Part shown: positions 24,001-36,570 of the stretch, piece by piece
Layout of the letters: every line of letters starts with the position of its first letter
How positions within the stretch are numbered: the stretch's first letter is position 1
Assembly (NCBI GenBank): GCA_020226215.1
Contig: CM035227.1
Coordinates: 20,153,866-20,217,865 of the forward strand
Direction of reading: 5' to 3'
DNA: 64,000 bases
Source of the DNA: Sindora glabra
Taxonomy: Eukaryota > Streptophyta > Magnoliopsida > Fabales > Fabaceae
Notes under the pieces: generated by a model
Databases searched by the model: none
Seen by the model: only the letters and a program-made list of their open reading frames with translations
What the model was told of the DNA's origin: nothing
Made by a program: the position numbers and the translations under genes

Positions 24001-25920
24001 AAAATATGTCAACTCCTAATGAGAGGATTTTTGCCAAAATACTTTTTAAAGAGGTAAAGTATTAGGAAAGTATGGTGAGACACTTGGACATTAAGTTAAA
24101 GACTTAAGTGTGTTAGTTTCTAGGCATTCTCTATGCACACAAAATTATAAAATAAAGTATATACAAAGCGAACGGAATATTTCTCTCCTATTTAATTATT
24201 TTTTTTAGCCCATTATGCTCAGAGATTTCATGTGTGAAAGGATTTTATGGTTTGGCATTTGTGGGCACTTTAAGGACATTTGATTTTAATTTACGAACTT
24301 ATAAGTTTTGTTATATTTACTAAATGTGACTTGAGTTGGTTTTAATGAGAAAGTTGGCATGTTCGTGATACATAAAATATTTACATATTTATTTTTTTTA
24401 TATAATGCATTTTTGGATGTTATCTAAACTTAATTTAATAAATTCAATTGCATTTTATGGATGAGTTATGATTTTGAAAAGAAATTAGATTTTTCATATA
24501 ATACTAGATTTTAACTCTATTTCATGTTTTAGGTCATATCTAGAGTTATAGATATCAAATTGGATTGTTCTTTACATGGATTAAAAGTTAAGAAAGAGCC
24601 TTGCAACTTTCATGTTTCAAGAAAATCCCAATTCATCCTTTAAGGACCTCATATTCTGATTAGAAAATGAAATAGTAGTTTTGGCTGAATCTGACATTTG
24701 CTCACTAATTTGATCATAATTAAAGCCATAGATATCAAATGCAGAAGTTTTTTAATGCATTTTAAAGATAAGATTCAGCTTTACAACTCTCATGTTGACT
24801 GAAAGATGTGAATCAATCGTTTTGATTTCCAAAAGTTAGCTACAATTCAGAAAAATGGTTGTTGTGAAAATTAAAGTTGGTAGCTAATGGTCAAAACTGA
24901 TGGTTAGGCAAGTTGAAATCTTTGCACTCACTCATCTATAAATAGCAAGGAGTAGAAAACATAGAGAGAGATCATCTTAAAAGGTAGTTTAGTTCATGCA
25001 TTTTTAGTTCTTCTTGCATGTCTATTTAATGGAAGGCTAGGTAGTCCTCCTATATGGATGGTTTTTCCTCTTATATGAATGGATAGAATTTCTATCTTCA
25101 TGTATTTGTAATTGTATCTTTATGTTTTAATCATGAATGTTATAATATTTTCATTTTACTTTGAGTTTATTTTTAATTTCATTATATCCTAAATTTTCAT
25201 TTTCCTAGGGTGATGATGTAGTTTAATAATAATGAATTGAATTTTAACCTATTGAAACTAATTTTAATTTTCTTCTTCTTGGTTAAGTTTTAATTATTAT
25301 TCTTAATGCTTTCAATTGATTGGCCACCTTTTGAATAAACTCAATATGCATGTTGAGATCGAAAGGAGATACATATGTATGGATCCTATAATTAAAATCA
25401 TAAATTGCACATGAAATAGGAATATATTCATATGGTTTGTGTAGTCTTAATAAGTTCCATAAATCTTAATGTATGATTAGTTATTTTAATTCATATAGGA
25501 ATATAGTGAATTAATAATTAATGATAGAATTACTTGACCTTGGAAGAGGCTAGTAATCAATTTAGAAAAACTCGACTATCAACAAGAAAGATTAAAATTG
25601 GATTAAAGTAGATAGATGATTCAATCCAAAATTTTTAAATGAAATCTTATCCCTAAGGCTTTAATCATATCTATTTTTATCCCAATTGCATTCATTTTCA
25701 TTTTCATTACTCTTCATAAATTTTTATTTAGTTACTTCATTTCCAACTAATTGATTTGCTAAATAGTGTAAGGTTATTAATTTTAGTACTTAGTTAAACA
25801 ATCCTTGTGAAAATGATACTTTATTAATTACTTTATTATTTGTTTACAATAGTGCATACTTGCATTAATTAACAAACCATTTTACACATAACAGTTCTCA
25901 AGATTGATAAATATGTGCCA
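24000..25920 (+). mobile_element. Probable Ty3/gypsy-type LTR remnant (solo LTR-like)
   Basis: The segment has the layout of a long plant gypsy LTR. It has a 'tctataaatagcaaggag' core promoter region near 24940 and 'gttttaatcatgaatgtt' transcript-type text. It ends with the typical sequence 'aatccttgtgaaaatgatact...tgtttacaatagtgcatacttgcatta' at about 25800-25880. No gag-pol frame adjoins it. Exact ends (possible TGTTA...TAACA at about 24110 and 25890) and a target duplication are not established. Confidence 0.4.
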
Positions 25921-28580
25921 CACAGTTTTAATTAGAGTTGCTAGTTTGTGACAGTAGGCTACCAATGCACGATGAATTATTTGTATCATTGACTTAGCTA
26001 GCAAAAACTCTTGTAGACTTGATAGATTTGAAAATTTCTTCTACTAAGTCAAATTAGTGGAACCAAATCTATTATTGTCACTTTGATTTGGTCCGCTAAT
26101 CTGATTCAACCTTATTTTATTGTGAATTATTATAGAATAGTAATTTATAAGTACTAGAGTAATATACCATGACCAAGTAGATGATACAAATAATGAAATG
26201 ACTTATCAAAACAATTAACTATTATCAATCCATATTGATTCATCATATTCAAATATAAAATTCTTAAATCATAAATAAGTATCTTATTTATTCTTAAGTA
26301 GCATTGTTAAATACAAGATGAGAGAGAAAAGACCCTTAGATACATACTGTGCATTTCAAAATTAGTGAAACTAGATATGTTTAAGTAGAATGAGTTTGTA
26401 GCTCACCATGTTAGGTTTGGTCTCTTGGACTTGTGATATTGTTTTTTCTATGAAGAATGAGCGGGTGTATGATGTTATTTTGATATGAAAAGAAATGGTC
26501 AATCTTATTAGTTGGTTTGAGTTGATATAAATTTCACATTCTTCAACCCATTTACCAAATCAATATACGGAAAAGAAATTTTAATTAAATAAAACCAAAC
26601 TGTTTACCCCATTCTTTCACATGGATTTGGTTCATTCAATTTGTTAGATTTAGTCCAAGCCTGTTTATAATCAAATTGTAAGAGGGGGTTATTACGTATT
26701 TAGTTCACAATTTAACTAGATTTGTTTCTCAAGAATTTCATGCTCAGCAAAAAGTCTTGAATTTGACTTTTATAAATATCTTTATTAGAAGGGGTTTAAC
26801 ATTTACTTATATTATCGATTTAAATAGGATTAAATTTCATTTAGTACATCATATAAGATTCAATAGTACATAATAAGTTTTATAATTGAGGCTTATATTA
26901 TATTTAAAAATTTCAAATAAATTGTATAACCTAATAAAGAATTTCTTTTTATATGGTTAATTCTATATAAGACTATTTACTTCATAAAATAAAGGAAGAG
27001 TTGACATAATAATATTAAGATAAATTTTAAATTATTAAAATTAAATTCTTTTTAATTTTCTCTCTTTTACATTTCTTTTATAATTCATTTTTATAAAATT
27101 AGAATAAAAAAATTCTTTTATATTGACACTTATATTTTAATTTAATATTTTTAAAATTTTATTTAATAATATTAGATTATATTTATGATACTTGTGAATA
27201 ATATGTATTATTTTTTAAATATCTTTTAAGATTTTATACAAGCTACTTATTGAAGTTTATATTCTTAAATTGATTTATTATAATTTTTTTACTAATTTGT
27301 TATACAAATATCTATAGATACAACTCAATGTGTACACACATGACACACATATACGTGTGTGTTTGTGTATGCATATTGGTAAAACATAGAATATTATTTT
27401 ATTATCATAGTGTAAATTTTTAATTTTTATATATTATCATTTTTTATAATATATTGTTGTTGAAGTGCATTTTAATCTAATTATATATTTCAAATTCTTT
27501 TAAAATTTTTTATTAGTTTACTTATATGTTTTCAGTATTTTAATTAAATTAGTTATTTTTAAGCCTCTACATTTTTCTATAACATAATAACAAATAAAAG
27601 ATTGAATAATTTTGTATAAATATTCATCTTATACAATAAAAAAACCAAACATAATATAGCATTTTACCTACTCTTATATAATATTATATTATATTATTTA
27701 ATAATTCTTATACTATTAAATAATGCCTTAGACAAGACGATGCCCTTTTTTCATTAATTGTTCTTTATGTTTGGAGGAAATAATCAAAACAAGAAATATG
27801 TATACCATTGAAATTAGAGTTTTTAGTAATTTTTGTGGTTGAAATTATGCCTGATTTAATATACAGGTCGATTTTTGTGCAATCTCAACCCTAAATAAAT
27901 AAATAAATACAAATCAAAATCATCAAGATCCAATGATAATTTGCGCGTAGCTTCTGGTTTTTGACATAAAAAAAGAAGATTGTAGGGTGAAAGTTAACTA
28001 TATTAATAGAAGTAGCTTTTGCCGACGCATATGGAATAATGGAAAGATACTAGCTTTGAGCCCTTGACGTCCTAGCTATGGATGTCGCTATGGAATGCCG
28101 TGCCAGCGTGTATTAATATAAATTAATGCAGACTCATTGGTAGGTGAGCTGTTCCAGAACTTGTTGGAAAATGCCGTGCCAACCCTTTCTTTTTATGCAA
28201 TTTCTTCTGTCATCGGTGGGTATGAATCCCATCTCGAGGACTTATAATATAACAGCATCGATCGATGAATGTTCATTAAAAAATTGAAGGCTAAAATCTT
28301 TAAAATAATTATGATAAGAAGCTAATTACGTATAAAAATATACTCTTAGAACTTAAATAAAATATTATAAAAATAAAATTACAAATTGAACCAAACCCGC
28401 TAAGGTTTTAGATTAAAAGCAGCTTCTTTTGCTACTGGGATCTTGTTACGAACTATACTCAGTACTGATTAATATAATCACAGATTTAGGCAAAGCCAAA
28501 AAAAAAAAAAAATGAAAAAAATGAAATGTGAATTGGAATGATACCTACCTACATTCACAAAACTGCATTTCAATTATCAG
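25921..28580. other. Intergenic DNA, no gene seen
   Basis: AT-rich, with a mixed (CA/TG) stretch near 27330-27365. At 28030-28200 composition is higher and the words 'ggaatgccgtgccagcg' and 'gaaaatgccgtgccaacc' form a short direct repeat. No coding region supported. Confidence 0.55.
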
Positions 28581-28590
28581 CATATAGTAT

Positions 28591-28704
28591 CGGTGCCTCT
28601 CCTTGGTCGGAGATATAAATTCTTAAAATTAAAAAGAATACTTTTAAGTTTTGGACAATAATGGAGTTAGATCGATGTCTTAGTGCCTTTCCTTGGTTGG
28701 AGAT
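28591..28704. repeat. Two copies of a 23-bp motif, 91 bp apart
   Basis: 'GGTGCCTCTCCTTGGTCGGA' begins at 28592 and 'AGTGCCTTTCCTTGGTTGGA' at 28682. Both are followed by 'GAT' and then A/T-rich text. This suggests a decayed tandem duplication in the 3' flank of BAHD-2. Confidence 0.6.
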
Positions 28705-29386
28705 TTGAAAATACTTTAAGGATTCTTACCCAAAATATATTATATTTTATATGTATCAAATATAAAAGGAAAATTAAATAATAGAGAATCATCTCAATTT
28801 AAAATAAAGAGTTTTGAACGACTGTTTATTATATAAAAATTTAAAACTATACTTATTTGTATTTAATATTACATAGTGATTATACGAGAATTTGTAATAT
28901 TTAATTTCAAAATTTTTTCTTAATTTTTTTATCATTTCTTAAAAATCTCAATAAACCTGGATATGAGATGAGTTTTTCCTCAATAATGAAACATGGGTAA
29001 GTCAAAATTTCTCCCTGATAACGGACATGAAACTAGCAAAAGATCAGGATAATCGCTTCTGCTATCCCCATTCTCATCGACACTAGAGAATTTCCGAAGG
29101 GCTTCCCGATCAATTAGAGACCCCAGAATTAGGATTGTGATTATCCATCCTGTGAACAAGACGTGTAGAACAGACAAAAGAAAGGACAAAAGAGCATTAA
29201 AATCCATTTTTGTGAATACGATAGGGATACATTTTACCACTCAACATAACAAGCTAGCCAGCATAGTATTCAGCCAAATAGCGTATACTTTATTCACCAA
29301 ATTTTAATTAATCAGCATCAAAGCCCCCGGTGGCAGCACTCTTTATTCCTCAAAATCAGATTTGTACTAATCTTGCATATTCAGGA
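28705..29386. other. 3' flank of BAHD-2, with a weak minus-strand ORF
   Basis: A minus-strand frame at 28980-29240 would give 86 residues with one hydrophobic stretch (about residues 15-42, 'LLSFLLSVLHVLF...'). I see no family match, promoter or neighbour support. It may simply be 3' untranslated or intergenic sequence downstream of the acyltransferase that ends at 29387. Confidence 0.4.
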
Positions 29387-30736
29387 TTAGTAGGATTTTG
29401 GCAGATAGGCTGCACTCGTGAACTCCTCATCAGATTCAAGTGCGCTCATTCTCTCTGGCAAAAGGCATACCTCCAAATCAATGCTTCCATCTCCTTTCCA
29501 TCCCGGATACGACGTCACTTTCCCATCGAACTTGTTTGCGTACCCACTTAGAACCGCCACCGCTTTCCCCATTCCGAATTCATTCCCATACATGTCGAAC
29601 CTTGGTGAGCTCCCCATCATTACACTAAACGGATCAAGAAACCGATCAAGTTCGTAAATCAGAGGAGATTTTAACCAGTCTTTGTACCACTGTCGTACCA
29701 CGCTATCGGAATGGTTGACGACAGCTAAGTGCAGCTTCCTTGCCGCCCATCCCAGATCATGTTCCAGCAATTCTCCTGCTGTGGTTGTCGCACCCACTGC
29801 GTAAATGCAGTTTCCGAAGTATTCCTGCGGCTGAGGCGGCTCCAATCTTGTTCGGTTATTGGTGGCCAATTTGCAGGTAGTTCTCTGCTCATTTTCTAGA
29901 CGGCGTGCACGAGTAATTGATCTCCAAACAAGTGCTGATAAAGATTGGAAAGATGAAATCTTGTTGGTATTTGACTGTTTATTGGCCTTCGCTTTAAGTT
30001 TTGCTATGGAATCTGCCGAGAAGTGGAAGATTCTCTCCCGGAGTTTTGGGGCTTCAAATCTGCTGAGGAACTCACCATGATTTTTGAAGGGAAGATTTAT
30101 GATTTGACCACAACCATCTGGAAACCAGCGACTGTGAATTGGTTGACGTATGGGATTTGATCGAAAGATGTCGGACCAGGTGTTGAAAAAACGCCAATAA
30201 GAGGTGCCGTCGGCGAGGGCGTGATTCATAGAACAGCCTATGAAAACACCGTCGACTAACTCTGTGGCTTGAACAGATAACAAAGGCAAAGTGTGGCCGT
30301 CATGATTGACAGCTCTGTCATGGTCAAAAAATGACTGAACAACCAAAGGGACATCAGCAGGCGAGAGAATATCAGATATGGTCATATCTAGAGTTGCATA
30401 GATGAATCTAGCTCCGGGACTGTTGCTGCAATCAACGAAAACTGTATAAGAGGGAGGCTCAACGGTATTTTGGGTGACAAGTCGGCCGGCAAGTGGATAA
30501 AACTGGACAAGACTGAGAGAGAGAGAATGTTTAAGATTGTTTAGCAGAGAATCAGTGAAATCTGGTTGATGGTGGGCTGCCGGAGGCTTTTCGAAGAGCA
30601 GGCCTTTCTGGATGTAGTGTACGGACAACATGGCAATATCCCAGGGCGTTAAATAGCACACTGGTTCTTTGGTTGGTTGGTGTGGCTTGACAAAGCATTC
30701 TGATATGCGCAAAACGGCTGGGGAATCCATATTCAA
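29387..30736 (-). CDS. BAHD acyltransferase (uncharacterised At3g50280-like acetyltransferase group), copy 2
   Basis: Single-exon gene for 449 residues with all main BAHD signatures, predicted to transfer an acyl group from acyl-CoA in the cytosol. HXXXD is HALAD (172-176), the most usual form. YFGN lies at 306-309, and the DFGWG position reads EFGMG (386-390). It is clearly a paralogue of the copy at 6088-7491. Long shared blocks include 'SFFDHDRAVNHDGHT', 'RWFPDGCG' and 'SGYANKFDGKVTSYPG'. It is shorter mainly through a compact N-terminus and a trimmed loop after the HXXXD region (residues 192-200). Met1 or Met3 could start it; both precede the conserved 'SPAVLRISECF'. Its 5' flank up to about 100 bp resembles that of the pseudogene at 51250, so those two copies share a more recent origin. 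Substrate unknown. Confidence 0.94.
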   Translation of the reverse strand: MNMDSPAVLRISECFVKPHQPTKEPVCYLTPWDIAMLSVHYIQKGLLFEKPPAAHHQPDFTDSLLNNLKHSLSLSLVQFYPLAGRLVTQNTVEPPSYTVFVDCSNSPGARFIYATLDMTISDILSPADVPLVVQSFFDHDRAVNHDGHTLPLLSVQATELVDGVFIGCSMNHALADGTSYWRFFNTWSDIFRSNPIRQPIHSRWFPDGCGQIINLPFKNHGEFLSRFEAPKLRERIFHFSADSIAKLKAKANKQSNTNKISSFQSLSALVWRSITRARRLENEQRTTCKLATNNRTRLEPPQPQEYFGNCIYAVGATTTAGELLEHDLGWAARKLHLAVVNHSDSVVRQWYKDWLKSPLIYELDRFLDPFSVMMGSSPRFDMYGNEFGMGKAVAVLSGYANKFDGKVTSYPGWKGDGSIDLEVCLLPERMSALESDEEFTSAAYLPKSY

Positions 30737-31090
30737 AGAGTACCTTGCTTGCAGACAAGGAGCTTGATTTGCTTTCTTTTAAGATCTCCAATGGTTCTAT
30801 TTCGAATTGGATGAATACAATCAGAATTTTAAAATCGTGTTTAGCTCGCCAGCTGAGACGGTCAAATCGGAATCCGAGCTCCCAAACGATTCGGGAGAAT
30901 TTAGAAATCTGGATAATCCATTGGTCCAGATCGGATTGGTAATAACCAGTCAAATCCGGCCTCAACTCGGAAGGGGTCGCTGGACCGACCTTTTCCTCCT
31001 TCAGCCAAAATTTTGACGGAGTTAGCTAGAGGGCAATAGCAAGCATTGAATTCAGGCTTGTCTGGTGAAAAAAGTGCCGTTGAAACCACT
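30737..31090 (-). promoter_or_regulatory. Upstream flank of BAHD-2
   Basis: The first 100 bases upstream of the ATG match the same region of the BAHD pseudogene ('gcagacaaggagcttgattt' against 'gcagagatcgaacttgactt', then 'aagatctc' against 'gagatctc'). No convincing TATA box was found here, whereas the pseudogene copy keeps an AT-rich 'ctatatattatgg'. The overlapping small ORFs in this stretch look spurious. Confidence 0.4.
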
Positions 31091-32830
31091 ACACCAACAA
31101 CATCTTTTGATTCAAAAATGTTATATTTTATATTTTACTCATCTTTATCGTCACATTTAACTTTCTCCGCATTCAATTTCTATAAACATAATATAAGACT
31201 ATTAAAATTTTATTTTAAAGAATAATTTTGATCAATAGCTAAAAAAACTTAATCATGTTTTAATTTACATGTTTAACTCTATTATAAATATATACTAATT
31301 CTGTAATAAAGGTTAATAAAGGTTATTCGCATTGTATATGGAATGTTTTCTTATTTGTTGAAGTGTGTGCATTTAATTCTAATATTAAAATATCTTCAAT
31401 TTTAATATATCTATTGTAATCACATATATTGCGCATTACTCAATATAAACATAATTTTAATATTTATTTATTATATTTCAAAAATACATTTACATTAAAT
31501 AGATTTAATTTTTATATTTTTATGTGTTTATATGATACATGATTTTATAAATGTAAAAAGAATATATTAATTAGTTTAACTAATTAAACCAATTCAATTT
31601 TAATCTAATCATCTTACAAGATCGGAAATCGACCGGATTGATTACATTTTATTGATTTGTTTGTATCAAATACATGTGCAGAAATAGATGTCAGTACTAA
31701 AACTTAATATAGAGTGCAGAAATACATGTGCAGAAATAGATGTCAGTACCTCATATAGAGCAGATTTTTTAATTCACGTTTAAAATTGGGAAGTGTGAGT
31801 ACTAAAACTTAATAAAAATGTAGAGTATAATAGTAAAATTTATTACAACAAAATTGTTTTTTAATGTCACCGTTTTAAAGCTAGTTAATAAGGAAATTGA
31901 TATATAATGGTATGATGACATTTTATAAATAAATGTAATTTATCACATCAATTTAAATAAAAAGTTAACATTATAAATCAAAATTTTCTATAGAAATGTT
32001 AGAAAACTTTTACAACAATAGCTTTTAGAAATTGTTGTGGAAAATGAGGTTGAACCATTGGATTTAAAAAATAACAAAATATTAGATATTAATTTTTATA
32101 TATAGTTGATGTTGAAAGTTTCCTTGAGTTTATAATTATATGTTAAACATTGGTGTTAGTTTAATTATAAATTGATGTGAAAAATACATAGTAACCTACT
32201 TACACATCGTCTCTGTATCTAATAATTGCAAATAAAATCATAGACAAAATTATATTATATGGCAATTTATTGTTAAAACTTTTGTACTCTTTACTCACAT
32301 TTTTTATGTTTGTTCGATGATTATGTGCATCAATATTTAACCATCTATATGAGGTACTCTCCTTAGTTCATCTATACTTTATAAGCATTTTATGTTTTGA
32401 CTGTTATTTTTGGGTCCAAGCTTAAGCATTTTTGTTTATTATTGGAAAGTTTTTATTTGTATGTTTAAAAATTACTTTTCAATCATTGGTTATATGTTTT
32501 AAAAGTATAATTAAACATTAAAAGCTAAAATACCCAAATACATGTCATATATTGTGCACATATTTTTGAAAGTATCATTTTTGCTTGGATGCTATGTTTA
32601 TTGAGTAATATTTTACATTTATGTTGCTTAGATAGTATTTTTGAAAATGTCACTCTATTACAAGTAAAGTTTTGTTCTAAGATCTAATTGCATATGATAA
32701 AATGAATTTCAATCATTAATTTTTATTTGAGTTATCATATTTATGTACTCAATTATTAGATATTGCTCAGCACATATATTAAATATTTATGTTAATTTGG
32801 TTAAGTTTTTTAAACAAAATTGACATAAAT
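31091..32830. other. AT-rich intergenic DNA with one short direct repeat
   Basis: A 27-bp exact direct repeat beginning 'tacatgtgcagaaatagatg' occurs at 31671-31697 and 31723-31749. No gene is supported elsewhere in the stretch. Confidence 0.6.
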
Positions 32831-32839
32831 TTAGTTATG

Positions 32840-35800
32840 AATTCTGATGAAAGTGGTAAAAAAAAGAAGGGCATTAGGGGTCCTTACAATCAAGAGGGAC
32901 ATAATCTTTAAGCACATTAAAAGAATAGGTTGAGAGTAGACTTCAATAAGAAAGGAGTTTTATGTTGGCATGGTGTAATTGATTTCACCAATTACCTTAC
33001 TGCCTTGGTGCACACTAAGGTGACCAATGGCCATAAGTGGAAGAAGACATCAAAAATCCTATTTGGGAAGATTTATTCATAAGGAACTACTTATATCCAT
33101 TTCAATTTCTATATGTGCACAAGAAGAAATCCTTACTAATCATGTTTATCATTTATGGGTTGCTTGCAACATTTAATATCTCCTAGGATTATAAAAAATT
33201 TGTTCATATATTAGCAAGCAAGAAGTGTAAGGATTTTAAGTATACATTGAGTGTTCATTTGATTTAAGGGAAAATAGAATTTTTAAAAAATGCTTTCCTA
33301 ATAAAATATATTTTTAAAAAATGAATTAATTTTTTGTTGTTTGGTGCATAAAGAAAAAATATTTCTTGGTGTTTGGTATACAAAAAAATTAATTTTATTT
33401 AAAGTAAATCAATATTATTTACTTCAAAATTATTATAATTTTATGTGCTTTTTAAAAAAGAAATTTTTTAATTGAATTTTTATTTTTCTCGGTGCCCAAT
33501 AGTCCAATAATAATTAGTCTCTAATAATAAAATATATATTAAAGGTATTATAAAATTTTATACATAGATTTATACAATTATTTATTTAATTATTATGAAA
33601 TATTATATAATAGAACATCCATCATAAGAAAAAAAGGAAGAATATTTTATTAAATATTGCATGAAAATGTGCACATAAACTTTAATAAATAAAAATAGAT
33701 TTTATAAAAATAAAAATAGAGCATCCATCATGAAATATTTAATAAATAAAAATAAATTTTACTTGTAATTGCGATTACGTAACAAAGTTAGAACGAAAAA
33801 AGTTTAGGCTCAGGTATGAATGTACTTAATAAGAAAGAAAATAAATTCTATTTTTTAAAATGAGAAGTTATTTTTTAAAAAAATAATACAATTTTTTGAT
33901 TAACTAGAATTTATTTTTCCATTGACTAAAATTTTTAAATGTCCAAATAAGGAAAAGTAGGAAAATGAATTTCGAAAATTTATTTTTTCCCCAACCAAAC
34001 AGACTCTGAATAAAGATTACATTAGTCTAGTTGGAACTCTAGTGAGATCACTCCCTGTAAGATATCACTAGATTAACTAGTAAATATGGGACAAGTTTGT
34101 GGATATATGCCATTTGGATGGCTTCCAAGTATTTGTGGCCATCTTAGGACTGTGATCTTTTTTCCATTATTAATAGGAAATAATATCTTTTCATCACTTG
34201 TCTTGTTTTCTTGTCAATAGGCCATATGTGCATAGAATAAGGTGAATCAAGCTAAAAATGCATACAAATATAAGTTATCTTGAGAAGGGTATAGGAAATT
34301 CAAGGTGGACATCTCCAAGAAAAGGATTCAAGTTGTTAAGGAGATTGATGCTCAATGCAATGATCCAAAATTAGCATCTATCGCGTAGACCCTAAACGAT
34401 ATGAGTTATGAGTGAGAGCTAAAGTTAATAAAAAAGACGAATTCATGATAGAATAGAGCTGGTAAGTTACTTGATAAATAGAAAGTGATGTTATTATTTT
34501 ATTAATTTTTCAAATATAGAGTGTGTTATTCATTTATCAACATATGACAAATCATATTTAATTATATTGTGCCGAGATGAGCTCACACAATAAGCCATTT
34601 AGGGGGAGTTTTAGCTAGTAAGGAGGATGGATATCTTAACTATTGCTTTAGGAACTTTGGAGCATCTTAGACACATGAAAAGATTAAAGGAATAGTTAGC
34701 ATTAAGCAACACTTTAGGGGAGCTACAAAATGTCTTCATAGTTAAAGACTATTCTGGTACTAACTAGCACTAGTGCATAACTCAATTCTACAACATGTAA
34801 TCATTAAACTCAAGCAAATCGATAAGTTGTTGCTTACCCCAAGCAAGGAGGAGGAGGAGGCATGAATAGTGACCTTTATGCTACAATAAAGTAGTTATTG
34901 CCCCATAGACCTTCATCCTTTCACAAAATTACATAGGTAAATTCTTGTTACTTTATTGCTTATTGATAAGCACTTTCCAGTCATGACTAAGGTCATATTG
35001 ATACTTATTAACTAGTTTATTTATCAATGCATGCTAAGTATAGATGTGTACTTTTAGTTGAGGGACCCCTTTATCGATAAATAGTACAAGATATGGTTTT
35101 CCCTAACTGCATGCTTTATATTGTTACATTGCCAAATAAATAGTGTAAAGTCATGATAGATATCATCGAGGACAAGTTGACTGAGGTACCATTGCTAGTA
35201 GAGGAGGTGACTATAATGGCTCAAGCAGTTAGCTTTTTCCTAACTTAGTTAAGGCATTTGTTCATTTATCTAAAGAGGTGAGGTTTTCCATTACTTTAGG
35301 TTAACTGTTTATGATGAAAAAAAATACTATTTAACATGTTTAATCATTATATATTTTTGCAATCCATTTCTAGATGCCTTTGGAAAAATAAAAGGACAAA
35401 AAGAATACAAGAAAGACAAAGATGAAGGTGGCAAGTTTAACTAATCAAAGACTTAATTAACTTATTCTTAATAAAAAAATAAGTATAAGAATAGTAATGG
35501 AAGAGCTCCTCTATATTATATAGTAGATGTCAGGTGATAGGCTCATTATGTTGTCTAATGGTTAGGATTTTATGGGAAATGAAAATAATATTCTCTTATC
35601 CAAATAGAGATTTTGTAACTTCTGAATAGGAAGGAGATAGGTGTTTCAACTATCATGATTTGGATGAAGTGTGTTCATTTTTACCTTTTAAGTTTTCCTT
35701 AATTTATGCATATATTAGATAGTATGAATTCTAATACTTATTCACTGTAAAAATCATAAGCACTTATATTGTGAAGTCGGGGAAAGGAACGTAAGTTCCT

Positions 35801-36570
35801 TTTTTTTATTTTCTAGATCTAAACAAGGTTTGATTGTTAAAGAGAAACCAAGCATTTCAAAATAAGTACAGAGATAAAACCATAACAATGAATAAAGGAT
35901 GCTACATGGTATTATACCATGAAAAGTGTGTAGATGTAAGAATAAGCTTTAATTCATTCTTTAGTTATATTTTCTTCTTTGTTATTTTACTTTGATATTG
36001 ATAATATTGTAGCAACTACTACATGTTGAGTGTGGTTTATCTAAAAGAAAGGATGATATATTGGCTGGACCATTGACACTTGAATTGCATGAAGAGTAGA
36101 AGGACGTATTCATAACCTTAATAAACATTCATCTAAGGATGTAAGGCTTGAGTAAGAGTAATATTGAATGGATAAAATTGGCAGTAACGTTCTTACACAT
36201 GTATGGGTAACTAATATAGTGGTTGATTACATGAAATTGAAATTATTTTATGTTAGTTTGTTGCCTTGCCCCAAACAAATTAGTAATATATGTATAAATG
36301 CATGGCTAGTATGGTTAACCACATGAAAAGGAATGAAAGGCCTACATTAATAATTTATTTGAATTTTAGTTAGATAAACATTTATAGAAACGTATAATTT
36401 TGTCTACTTATTGAGTTTTGTGTGTAAATATACAATTATTCCAAGGCAACATAAAACCTTATAGTACATTAGATATAGAAGCCTTCAAGGAAGAATGGGC
36501 TACATACATCCTAAGAAAGATGCAAACACAAGGCAGGCATGAGTTAGTGTTGCTAAATATAAACTTATAG
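32840..36570 (+). mobile_element. Decayed CACTA/En-Spm-like transposon relic (Transposase_24 type)
   Basis: Plus-strand translations with many stops resemble the plant Transposase_24 / Ulp1-linked CACTA family. Near 32850 there is 'KKKKGIRGPYNQEGHNL', then 'LRVDFNKKGVLCWHGV' and 'FTNYLTALVHTKVTNGHKWK'. Near 34220-34400 come 'NQAKNAYKYKLS' and 'DAQCNDPKLASIA'. Near 36480 'LDIEAFKEEWATYILRKMQ' resembles the end of an Ulp1 protease-like region. A MITE-like element at 33249-34006 splits it. The match is by family flavour only; no intact frame or CACTA terminus was found. Confidence 0.4.
33249..34006. mobile_element. MITE-like element inserted in the CACTA-like relic, 758 bp
   Basis: The left end is GAGTGTTCATTTGATTTAAG followed by GGAAAATAGAATT. 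The right end read on the other strand is GAGTCTGTTTGGTTGGGGAA followed by AAAATAAATT, so the termini are inverted repeats over about 30 bp. The interior is A/T-rich and non-coding. No clear target duplication. Confidence 0.5.

Noticed and set aside
30552..30965. 137-residue minus-strand ORF overlapping the BAHD-2 start
   Set aside because: Its second half is BAHD-2 in the wrong frame and its first half is upstream sequence; chance read-through.
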